Origin: SHNJ01 sp964458615
GTDB lineage: Bacteria > Pseudomonadota > Alphaproteobacteria > SHNJ01
Length of the DNA: 64,000 bases
Direction of reading: 5' to 3'
Assembly (NCBI GenBank): GCA_964458615.1
Contig: CAYWJR010000003.1
Location: forward strand, 1 to 64,000
Both the position numbers and the translations under genes were made by a program. Below, piece by piece: positions 8,154 through 16,500 of this stretch (position 1 is the first letter of the stretch; the number at the start of each line of letters is the position of its first letter). The notes beneath the pieces were generated by a model. That model was not told the DNA's origin and did no database searches. It saw only the letters and a program-made list of their open reading frames with translations.

Positions 8154-10851
8154 GTCCCAACCGTTCCAAAATCGCAGGTACGTGCACCTGGTCGGATTTA
8201 TAATTGCCGGTCAAGGCGTACATCACCAGATTAATGCCAAAACGGCGCGCTGTTTCGCGTTGTTTTTCTCCGCCAGGAACGGCGGGATATAATGGTTTTC
8301 CAGATTTATCGACCGCCCATGCCGCCGCCCAATCCTGGGTGCCGATGATGATCGATGCCACGCCGTCGAAATTGTTGGAATCGTGATCGGAAATCCATAA
8401 TGTCTTATCGCTCCACCGGCCCGGCCATTCTTTTAGTAAATAAAAACTGCGCAACAAAACATGTTCCGGGCGGATCGGATTCAAAACCGGAACGTCGATA
8501 TTTTGAAAATAATCGGCCAGTAAATTTTCCGATATGCTGCTGCCGTCGCCATCGCGCGTGTCGATTATAATCATGCCGCCGTTGCGTATGTATGAATTGA
8601 TACGCATCGAAGCCGCCTGCGATAACGGCGTTGCATGATCCGGCATCGGCCAATACAGAATCGGATAAAACGCCAAATCGTCGTTTTCGATATCGACGCC
8701 TTTTGGGTCGGCCGCTTCGACCGATGTTCGCGTGCGTAATACATGCGTCAAACCGGTCAATCCCGCGGCACTGATCCGGTCGATGTCCGCATTGTATGTT
8801 TTAATATACCCCAGCCGCGGATGCTTGGCGGCTTGAATGTTGTCTGGGCTTGCGGCGGCGGATGGCGCAGTCATCAATATCCCGATTGCGATCATAGCGG
8901 CGGGCATGGAACGGCGCAGTGTTGGAATAAACGATGCCAAATTCAAACTGATAATCATATCCGCCAACGCCAACAACAAAGCGGCCAGATACAAAAATGG
9001 GCGTATGTCTTTTTCCCGGCTTTTTAGGTCGTCCATGATTTTTATGCCATTCGGCAAATCGACGATCGGATCCATCGCCGCCACATGATCGCTTAGATTG
9101 AACGCTTTTTTATCGGTTTCGCTGCCATAATATCCGGGCGGGTAATAAGGGCCGGCGCGGTGCGTTTGCAAATCTTCGTAGGTCGCGTTTTTAACGTATG
9201 TCGGCGGTGTTTGCAGTTGGCCGAAACCGTTCAACATTTCATACAAACTGAAACCTTCTTGGGCGTTTGCGGCTATGACGCCTTGGCTGCTCCAAATCAA
9301 GCGTTGCAACATTTCAACGAACAGCCCAGATAAAATCAAATTCGACCATTGGTGGTTGGCGGCGATATGGAATAAAATCACCTGGCCATTGCCCAATTTC
9401 GTTCCGGTGACAAGCGGCGTGCCGTCTTGCAAGGCTGCCCAGGTTTTTTGCGCCAGATCGGGTGTTGGGGTTGTCAGCAATTGACGGTTGATTTTAATAT
9501 CGGGTGGCACGGTTAAACCGTAAAACGGGCCGTTATCCGGCATGGCCGCAAGCCCGATCGGTTCCGACCACGACAAATTTCCGGTCATGCTGCGCGGTTT
9601 ATCATGTACCGGAACCGGCAATAACGAATCGGGGGTTTTTACCAAATTATCGCCGGCAAACCGGATCAATGTGCCGCCTTTTTCGACCCAGCGGCGCAAT
9701 TCATCGTTTTCCAGTTTGTTCGGATTATTGGCGTCGGTTAAAATCATGACGGCAATATTTGATTTCAACAATTCATCGATGTTACCGTGAAAAACTTCTG
9801 CGAATGGCGCTGCGGCGCGTTCGATAAAATACAAATCGTCCAATAACGGCTTGCTGGAATCCATCGCTTGCGTGGTTACGATACCCAACGGATGCTGCCG
9901 CCCTGTTTCATCGATCAAATAAGTCGTTCCGGCATTGATTTGTTCGGATACAATCAGCCGGCTGACTTTGTTTTTTACGTCCAATGGCAGTTCCAATTTG
10001 CTTTTGGCGACGGTTTTGCCGCTTTCAAACGTGGCGGCGATTTGACCCAATGCCTTGCCGTCTTGGGAAAATGCCTGCACCGTGACGGATGCGGGCGGCA
10101 TAGGCCGGTTTAACGGCAATGTGCGGCGAACCACCAAATCGATTCCGCCCGCTTGCGAAGCGTCGGCGGACAAAAGTAAATTATGTTGATCCTGGCGCAG
10201 GATAAAAAATAATTGTCCTTTGCTAGACAAACCATTCAGCAAATCGTAAAAACCGTCGTCTTTTAAACCGTCGCTGAACCAAAAAATATCCGGATTCGGC
10301 ACCAATTTTTTTTCCGAAAATTCCTTGGCCGCCAAATCGTAACGCGCCGGCCATGGCAGCGGTCGCAAGCCCTTTATAATTTGCGCCGCTTCGGCAGGGG
10401 TCAAATAATCGGATACAAAATCGAATGTGCTGTCCGGATTCGGGGCGGTGGTTATAATTTGCACCGTTTTATTTTCCCGCATGGCGACGTCGATGATTTG
10501 CCCGGCTTGCTGCGATACCGAAGCCCAGTTTTTCGCCGAATTCCATCCATTGTCGATGGCCAGAATAATCGAATTGCGGGTTGCCAATTGCTGTTCCGGG
10601 TTCAAAATCGGGTGCGCCGCGCCGATGATAATCAACACAATCAATCCAATGCGCAAAGCAAGCAACCACCACGGCGCGCGCCGGGGTGTTTCTTCTTTTT
10701 GTTTCAGGAATTTTAACAATTTGATCGCCGGAAATTCGATGCGGCGCGGCGATGGCGGCGTGAAGCGGACGATTTGCCACAATACCGGCAATATCATCAA
10801 TGCCAAAAGGCACCAGGGAGACAAGAATCCGATAAATCCCAGCGACAGCAT
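8146..10851 (-). CDS. BatA-type N-terminus plus DUF4159 membrane protein
   Basis: The first ~80 residues match the aerotolerance-regulator N-terminal (BatA) domain: two helices around the motif RRIEFPAIKLLKFL. A vWA-like portion follows (LAIDNGWNSA, FWFSDGL). After two more transmembrane helices (about 620-665) the last ~220 residues form DUF4159 (GYIKTYNADIDRI... ILYWPMPDHATPLS... GGMIIIDTRDG). Length (901) is normal for this combined family. The ATG overlaps the TAA of the DUF58 gene. Role is inferred to be in an envelope complex served by the MoxR ATPase; no substrate is known. Confidence 0.88.
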   Translation of the reverse strand: MLSLGFIGFLSPWCLLALMILPVLWQIVRFTPPSPRRIEFPAIKLLKFLKQKEETPRRAPWWLLALRIGLIVLIIIGAAHPILNPEQQLATRNSIILAIDNGWNSAKNWASVSQQAGQIIDVAMRENKTVQIITTAPNPDSTFDFVSDYLTPAEAAQIIKGLRPLPWPARYDLAAKEFSEKKLVPNPDIFWFSDGLKDDGFYDLLNGLSSKGQLFFILRQDQHNLLLSADASQAGGIDLVVRRTLPLNRPMPPASVTVQAFSQDGKALGQIAATFESGKTVAKSKLELPLDVKNKVSRLIVSEQINAGTTYLIDETGRQHPLGIVTTQAMDSSKPLLDDLYFIERAAAPFAEVFHGNIDELLKSNIAVMILTDANNPNKLENDELRRWVEKGGTLIRFAGDNLVKTPDSLLPVPVHDKPRSMTGNLSWSEPIGLAAMPDNGPFYGLTVPPDIKINRQLLTTPTPDLAQKTWAALQDGTPLVTGTKLGNGQVILFHIAANHQWSNLILSGLFVEMLQRLIWSSQGVIAANAQEGFSLYEMLNGFGQLQTPPTYVKNATYEDLQTHRAGPYYPPGYYGSETDKKAFNLSDHVAAMDPIVDLPNGIKIMDDLKSREKDIRPFLYLAALLLALADMIISLNLASFIPTLRRSMPAAMIAIGILMTAPSAAASPDNIQAAKHPRLGYIKTYNADIDRISAAGLTGLTHVLRTRTSVEAADPKGVDIENDDLAFYPILYWPMPDHATPLSQAASMRINSYIRNGGMIIIDTRDGDGSSISENLLADYFQNIDVPVLNPIRPEHVLLRSFYLLKEWPGRWSDKTLWISDHDSNNFDGVASIIIGTQDWAAAWAVDKSGKPLYPAVPGGEKQRETARRFGINLVMYALTGNYKSDQVHVPAILERLGHE

Positions 10852-11737
10852 TACACCACCCGCCGTTGCGATAAATCACGGTACAATTCCATCAACGCCA
10901 ATTCAGGCGGTTTATCGGTGCGGTGAAAACTGTATGTCCAGCCCGCTTGTTTGCAAACCGATTCCACCGCCAATCGGTGCGATTCCGCCCGCCGCGCATA
11001 GGCGGCGCGAATATCGTCGGCGCGTTTTATTTCAACTTTGCCGTCATCGCTTTCCAGTCCTTCGAAAATAACGCGGCCACGGAACGGCAGATCGATTTCG
11101 GCGGGATCGAATATTTGCACGATGTGCCCTTTGACGCTGATGGATGCATAGGATTGAATCAATTTGCGTATATCGCGAATAGGATTTAAAAAATCGCCGA
11201 TAAAAACCACTTGGGAATGGCGCGGTAAAATGTAATATGGCGGCAAGCTGGGCGTGCGGCGTTTTTCGTCGATCATGAATTCGGTTGCGCGGTACAAGCC
11301 GTGTTTTCCGGTCATTGGCGGCAAACCGCTGGCCAATATGGTGAATTTTTCGCCCCCCCCCGCGCCAAAAGCGCGATAATGGCCAGCAACAATAACGCGC
11401 CGCGCCGCACCTTGGATGGGAATTTCTTTTTTGAACGATACACCATCGACATCGACGTGTCCGCCCACAACCATAATGTTTGCGGCGCTTCCCATTCTTT
11501 TTGCCGGACGAATAATTGTTCGGCGCGCGCAGAACGGCGCCAGTCGATAATGCCTGCGGGATCGCCGCTTAGATATGGGCGGTATTGCCAAAAATTGTCG
11601 CCTTGCCCGGCGCGGCGCAATCCATGTAAACCTTGGGCCACGGTCTTTGCGATCTTTTCCGCCTCGAGCAGCAATGGCGGCAACCGCGAAGCCAATGCTT
11701 CGGCGCGGTTTTGGATTTTGATCGGATTGACCGGCAT
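10851..11737 (-). pseudogene. DUF58-family protein, frameshifted in a run of nine G
   Basis: Two frames together give one DUF58 protein. The first, from MPVNPIKIQNRAEAL, carries the family signature YLSGDPAGIIDWRRSAR and LWADTSMSM. The second picks up at GGEKFTILASG and continues through the vWA-like half to the end. They meet at a run of nine cytosines on the plus strand (11353-11361). Seven or ten bases in that run would restore the frame, and seven gives RGGEKF, which fits the family. DUF58 proteins are the usual partners of MoxR ATPases. The start is two bases after the moxR stop. Homopolymer sequencing error, slippage or phase variation are all possible. Confidence 0.85.
11353..11361. 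repeat. Homopolymer of nine C (nine G on the coding strand) inside the DUF58 gene
   Basis: This is the longest G/C homopolymer I noticed in the window, and it coincides exactly with the frame change in the DUF58 gene. Confidence 0.9.
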
Positions 11738-11739
11738 GA

Positions 11740-12753
11740 TTACCGCAAAGGTTCCAATAACCGGTTGATAATGCCGTCGATGGTGATGCCTTCGGCGCGG
11801 GCGGCGAAATTCAACGCCATGCGGTGCCGCAAAACCGGATGCGCCAGGGAAATAATATCGTCGATCGATGGCGCAAGACGGCCTTGCAACATGGCGCGCG
11901 CGCGGCACGCCATCATCAATGCCTGGCTGGCGCGGGGGCCGGGGCCCCATGCGACATAAGACGTTACATCGTCGTATTCTGTATCGCTGGGCCGCCCGCC
12001 GCGAACCAATGTTAAAATCGCATTGACGAAATTTTCACCCACCGGCATGCGGCGTAAAATATTTTGTCCTTGAACCAGTTCTTGGGGCGTGATGATGGCG
12101 GTCGGTTTGTATTCTTCGTTGCCGGTTGTGGTTAGCAACATTTTATATTCCGAATCCCGATCCGGATACCCCACGTCGATTTGCAGCAAAAAACGATCCA
12201 ATTGCGCTTCGGGCAATGGGTATGTGCCTTCTTGTTCCAGCGGGTTTTGCGTGGCCAGAACGTGAAACGGCGTTGGCAATTCGTAATCTTGTCCCGCAAC
12301 CGATACGCGCCGTTCTTGCATCGCTTGCAATAATGCGGATTGCGTGCGCGGGCTGGCGCGGTTGATTTCGTCGGCCATCAATAATTCGCAAAATACCGGG
12401 CCTTTGATGAAACGGAAAAAACGTTCGCCGGTTTGCGATTCTTCTAAAACTTCGGAACCGATAATGTCGGCGGGCATTAAATCGGGCGTACATTGCACGC
12501 GTTTATCGGCCAATCCCGTAACGCGGGCGATGGTGTCGACCAATTTGGTTTTCGCAAGCCCCGGAACGCCGATCAGCAATCCGTGACCGCCCGCCAATAA
12601 CGTGATCAAGGTTTGTTCAATCACTTCGTTTTGTCCGAATATGACCTTGGAAACCGCGGATCGCAGATTGGAAAATTTTTTGCCTAAATTTTCAATTTCG
12701 CGGATTGTTTGCTGGACATCATGGCTTGGGTTTAATGGCGGCAGATCGGTCAC
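11740..12753 (-). CDS. MoxR-family AAA+ ATPase
   Basis: MoxR ATPases are thought to act as chaperones that assemble or activate protein complexes with vWA partners. Walker A is GVPGLAKTKLV, Walker B LLMADEINRASPR, with sensor ATQNPLEQEGTYPLPEAQLDRF following. A GTG start (VTDLPPLNP, 337 residues) is preferred because GGAG stands seven bases before it; an upstream ATG would add 28 poorly conserved residues. It is the first gene of the operon moxR-DUF58-BatA/DUF4159-membrane protein-EamA. The partner vWA proteins encoded next are its likely clients. Confidence 0.94.
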   Translation of the reverse strand: MTDLPPLNPSHDVQQTIREIENLGKKFSNLRSAVSKVIFGQNEVIEQTLITLLAGGHGLLIGVPGLAKTKLVDTIARVTGLADKRVQCTPDLMPADIIGSEVLEESQTGERFFRFIKGPVFCELLMADEINRASPRTQSALLQAMQERRVSVAGQDYELPTPFHVLATQNPLEQEGTYPLPEAQLDRFLLQIDVGYPDRDSEYKMLLTTTGNEEYKPTAIITPQELVQGQNILRRMPVGENFVNAILTLVRGGRPSDTEYDDVTSYVAWGPGPRASQALMMACRARAMLQGRLAPSIDDIISLAHPVLRHRMALNFAARAEGITIDGIINRLLEPLR

Positions 12754-12909
12754 GGGGTGACTCCATAACGGTTGGGGAAATAATAATTGGATTCGATACC
12801 TTATATTATGGGCTTTGCAGCCAAAAAAAACCATCAATCCATGAATTTGTCATAAAAAAATAACATTACTATGGCATCTATGCGGTCGTAAAAACGAAAG
12901 AAATAAAAT

Positions 12910-14088
12910 ATGGCGACAGCGATTAAGAAATCAATCGATACGGGCGATGCAAGAGCTTTGGCAGGCAGATGCCGCGCTTTGGTCAAGCACCTAAAAAAAC
13001 CGGATTTAAATCCTGAAATTCTATATTGGATGATTCGCGGACGGCATGATGGCGATGTCGCGCAAATTTTAGGTTTGCAGCCAAGCGATGTTGAACGCCA
13101 TCAAGAATTATGGATGGATGCCATATATGGGCAAAATGCGCGCCCGAATCATGCGGATTTAAGGCCGATATTGTTCAAATACATTGGAAAATTCGGATAT
13201 AGTGGCGGCACATGGTTGAATCCAAATTTACTGGAATTCGATTCGTCATGGGAAAATTCGCCATTTGTTGAAAAGCCACCCAAAGAAAATAAAAAAGAAA
13301 AACCAGCAATAAAGACCGAGAAAAAACCGCGCCGAACATCGCTGTTGACGTCTGCGGCGCCAGTTACATCGGGTATCGTTCCGGTGAATCCGCCGCATGA
13401 AACGATAACGTCAATACAGTCCCCGACATCTGGGGCGGCTATACAATCTGTTTCTGTATCTGTTCCTGCCAAACCGCGCAGGTCAGTTGTACGGCCGGAT
13501 GTTAAGATTGATGATAAACAATTTCAATTTTTTATGATGTTGGCCTTTGCGGATCATGGATTCACCTCGCAGGATTATGATTCTATGTTGGCCAGAGAAC
13601 CTTTGCCGGCAGATCGCCTGATGCATATCGTGAATAAATTCGATTTGGCGGAACCCGCCGATAAGACAGAAATTTTGTACCATGTATGGGATTTATCGCG
13701 GTCGCAGATCGATGTTGCACGCATTGTTGATGATCTGGATTATCCAGGTGCGGTGCGTAAAATAGGCAATTTTTTAGGCGTGAAATCGAAAGATATTGAT
13801 GCATTCTTGCAAGTCGTTTCGCCAACAGGCGTTCCGATTTTTGACCGCGTGCAAGAGGCATTGCCGTTCGCGACCGCATTGAACCAAAGATTGAAAATCG
13901 TCGATCAAGATTTTCCCCCTGTGCAAGTAGCAATTATCGGCGGCGGAATCCGGCGCCGGTTGAATGGATTGAAATCGACAGCGACGACGCCAAAATCGAA
14001 CGGTACCGATTCAAGTCATCTGCGAATTCAAACGGCATTGACGGATTTGCGGCGTCAGATGCAGGATAGAGTTGCCGCAAAAGCATAA
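12910..14088 (+). CDS. Protein of unknown function with two helix-turn-helix-like segments
   Basis: I do not recognise this 392-residue protein. The N-terminal 100 residues and the region 210-330 are compact and helical. Each contains an EILY segment followed by a possible DNA- or protein-binding turn (DVAQILGLQPSDVERHQ and IGNFLGVKSKDIDAF). They are joined by a long linker (about 115-200) rich in Lys, Pro, Ser and Thr. The repeated EILY plus turn pattern hints at an internal duplication. No signal peptide or membrane segment is seen. It is divergent from moxR and lies four bases before the CCA-adding enzyme gene region, possibly co-transcribed with it. Confidence 0.6.
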   Translation: MATAIKKSIDTGDARALAGRCRALVKHLKKPDLNPEILYWMIRGRHDGDVAQILGLQPSDVERHQELWMDAIYGQNARPNHADLRPILFKYIGKFGYSGGTWLNPNLLEFDSSWENSPFVEKPPKENKKEKPAIKTEKKPRRTSLLTSAAPVTSGIVPVNPPHETITSIQSPTSGAAIQSVSVSVPAKPRRSVVRPDVKIDDKQFQFFMMLAFADHGFTSQDYDSMLAREPLPADRLMHIVNKFDLAEPADKTEILYHVWDLSRSQIDVARIVDDLDYPGAVRKIGNFLGVKSKDIDAFLQVVSPTGVPIFDRVQEALPFATALNQRLKIVDQDFPPVQVAIIGGGIRRRLNGLKSTATTPKSNGTDSSHLRIQTALTDLRRQMQDRVAAKA

Positions 14089-14106
14089 TACGTGCTATTT
14101 TCCGGC

Positions 14107-15321
14107 ATGGAATCCAAATCAGCGATCAACCTGCCGCCGCAACTTTGTGGCGCGAAAACAAACCGTATATTCGCCGCGCTGGGCAGCGATTCGGCGCGTT
14201 TTGTCGGCGGTTGCGTGCGCGATGCGATTCTTGGCCGTCCGTTCAAGGATGTGGATATTGCCACATCGCATTCGCCGCCGGAAATTATGCGGTTGCTGCA
14301 ATCGGGTGGGATCAAATGCATTCCAACCGGCATCGACCATGGCACCGTAACGGCGGTTGTGGATGGCGCGTCTTTTGAAATCACTGCATTGCGCCGCGAT
14401 GTCGCAACCGATGGGCGGCATGCCGTGGTTGAATTCACGGATGATTGGCAATTGGATGCGTTGCGCCGCGATTTTACCATGAACGCGATTTATTGCGGCA
14501 TGGACGGTGAAATTTTCGATCCAACCGGGGGCAGGGCGGATGCGATTGCCGGAAATGTGCGGTTTGTCGGCGATCCTGATGCACGTATTTGTGAAGATTA
14601 TTTGCGCATTTTGCGGTATTTCCGGTTTTACGCGCATTATGGAAAAATACCGATGGATTCAAGTGCGGTGGCGGCGTGCCGCCGTCATGCCGCGATGATT
14701 GAAACATTGTCGATGGAACGCGTGCGCGATGAATTTTTAAAATTGCTGGCTGCTAAAAACTGCGTTGATGTATTGCAATCCATGAGCGGCGAGATTATGC
14801 GCCATGTGATTGCAGCGGATAAATTCGATTTATTGCAAAATCTTGTGAATATGGAAAAGACGCCGGATCCGGTACGGCGGTTGGGCGCAATCATTTTGCA
14901 AAACCGAATCGATTCCGATCAAATCGCGCATCGTTGGAAATTGTCGAATGAACAGAAAAACCGTCTGATAAATATGGCGAAAAACAGCGATTTATATTCA
15001 TCGATTGCGGATGAAAAAAATGCGCGTGCGATAATTTATAAAATTTGCGCGCGGGATTTTATCGATGTTTGTCATGTCATTGCCGCAAAAGGCATTATGA
15101 ATCAAAATCAGTTAAACGATTTTGTGCAATATGCGGAAACATGCCATATCCCATCTCTGCCGATAAATGGCGGCGATGTCATGGCGATTGGAATCGGCCA
15201 AGGATCGCGCGTGGGCGAATTGTTGGCGCAAATCGAAAATTGGTGGATTGCGGGCGATTTCACGGCGACGCGCGATGAGTGCCTATCGCGATTGCGGCAA
15301 TTGGCCGGTTTGGCGCAATGA
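14107..15321 (+). CDS. cca: CCA-adding tRNA nucleotidyltransferase
   Basis: The enzyme adds or repairs the 3'-CCA end of tRNAs. The class II nucleotidyltransferase head is clear: FVGGCVRDAILGRPFKDVDIAT, with the catalytic pair in DVD, then ALRRDFTMNAIY and the nucleotide-recognition region ARICEDYLRILRYFRF. The remaining ~200 residues are the helical body and tail. The ATG at MESKSAIN is chosen over a GTG 15 bases upstream. The 3' end overlaps trmL tail-to-tail by 39 bases. In many alphaproteobacteria this gene lies near the MoxR/DUF58 cluster, as here. Confidence 0.93.
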   Translation: MESKSAINLPPQLCGAKTNRIFAALGSDSARFVGGCVRDAILGRPFKDVDIATSHSPPEIMRLLQSGGIKCIPTGIDHGTVTAVVDGASFEITALRRDVATDGRHAVVEFTDDWQLDALRRDFTMNAIYCGMDGEIFDPTGGRADAIAGNVRFVGDPDARICEDYLRILRYFRFYAHYGKIPMDSSAVAACRRHAAMIETLSMERVRDEFLKLLAAKNCVDVLQSMSGEIMRHVIAADKFDLLQNLVNMEKTPDPVRRLGAIILQNRIDSDQIAHRWKLSNEQKNRLINMAKNSDLYSSIADEKNARAIIYKICARDFIDVCHVIAAKGIMNQNQLNDFVQYAETCHIPSLPINGGDVMAIGIGQGSRVGELLAQIENWWIAGDFTATRDECLSRLRQLAGLAQ

Positions 15322-15744
15322 TTCCGTTAAAACAATCGATCCTGCAATCGCCACGTTCAACGAACGGCCTTGGGATTGCGGTATATATATAGTCGCGTCG
15401 CACTGCGTATAAATTTCCGGTGGTGTTCCCGCGCTTTCCCTGCCCAGAATCAATATATCGTCCGGTTGAAATGCGAATTGGTGATAAGGCCGTGTTCCAT
15501 CGGTTTCCACCAATATCAACCGGCCAGATTTTTTGGTTACGAAATCGTTCCACGAAGAATGCCGCGCAACTACCGCCAAATCGATGTAATCCATGCCCGC
15601 GCGCCGCAATTTTGAATCCGAAAAGGGAAAGCCGCAAGGTTCAATAACATCCAACCCCACCCCCATACAGGCGCAAAGCCGGATCAAAGTGCCGGTATTT
15701 TGTGGAATATCAGGTTGATATAATGCCAAACGCATGGCGGGCAT
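15283..15744 (-). CDS. trmL: tRNA (cytidine/uridine(34)-2'-O)-methyltransferase TrmL
   Basis: TrmL methylates the 2'-O of the wobble nucleotide in certain leucine tRNAs using S-adenosylmethionine. The protein is a minimal SPOUT fold: N-terminal LALYQPDIPQNTGTLIRLCA, the SAM-binding knot with LILGRESAGTPPE, and the closing IPQSQGRSLNVAIAGSIVL. With the start at MPAMRLALY it has 153 residues, the normal family size; an ATG three codons further in is an alternative. It converges with the CCA-adding enzyme gene. Confidence 0.93.
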   Translation of the reverse strand: MPAMRLALYQPDIPQNTGTLIRLCACMGVGLDVIEPCGFPFSDSKLRRAGMDYIDLAVVARHSSWNDFVTKKSGRLILVETDGTRPYHQFAFQPDDILILGRESAGTPPEIYTQCDATIYIPQSQGRSLNVAIAGSIVLTESLRQTGQLPQSR

Positions 15745-15920
15745 AATAATCCGCGGAATCGGGGTTGTCCAAACCGATTCATACACAATTGCTGAAAATT
15801 TCCCCTAAAAACCGGATTTTTTTTGTGCCTTTTGACGCGCAAATAGGCTAGAAACCATGTGTTAATCCGTCAAATAATCCAAGTAAATCAAAGACGATAC
15901 AAATACATTAGGAACCAATC

Positions 15921-16457
15921 ATGGGTGCTCATTCTGCTAATAACAATCAATCCCGGCGCGAATTTTTATATTTAACCACAGCTGCCGTGGCTGGCGCCGG
16001 CGTTATCGGTACGGCGTGGAATCTTGTCGATTATATGAATCCTTCTGCCGACGTATTGGCTGTTTCGACAACCGAAGTCGATTTATCGCCAATCAAAGAA
16101 GGCCAATCGATAACCGTGATGTGGCGTGGCAAACCGGTGTTTATCCGCCGCCGTACGCCAGATGAAATCAAATCGGCCGAAACCGACGACAAGGCTGCTT
16201 TACCAGACCCGCAAGCAGACGAAAAACGCGTGCAGAAACCGGAATGGTTGGTTGTATTGGGCGTTTGTACGCATTTGGGTTGCGTTCCGCTGGGTCAAAA
16301 AATCACCGACAGCCGCGGCGAATATGGCGGCTGGTTTTGTCCGTGTCATGGATCGCATTACGATACATCCGGCCGTATTCGCAAAGGTCCGGCGCCGCGC
16401 AATTTAGAAGTTCCAACATATTCATTTTTGACCGACACCAAAGTGCGCATCGGTTAA
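15921..16457 (+). CDS. petA: Ubiquinol-cytochrome c reductase Rieske iron-sulfur subunit
   Basis: PetA carries the [2Fe-2S] cluster of the cytochrome bc1 complex and hands electrons from ubiquinol to cytochrome c1. The N-terminus has a twin-arginine motif (SRREFLY) and a membrane anchor (AAVAGAGVIGTAWNLV). Cluster ligands are in CTHLGC and CPCHGSHYD, with the GPAPRNLEVP loop after. The protein has 178 residues, as usual. It is followed 43 bases later by the fused cytochrome b/c1 gene, so the two genes encode the whole three-subunit complex. Confidence 0.97.
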   Translation: MGAHSANNNQSRREFLYLTTAAVAGAGVIGTAWNLVDYMNPSADVLAVSTTEVDLSPIKEGQSITVMWRGKPVFIRRRTPDEIKSAETDDKAALPDPQADEKRVQKPEWLVVLGVCTHLGCVPLGQKITDSRGEYGGWFCPCHGSHYDTSGRIRKGPAPRNLEVPTYSFLTDTKVRIG

Positions 16458-16500
16458 TCGCGCGCGGTTTATTAAAAAGGTTTTTAGGAGTTCCAATATT

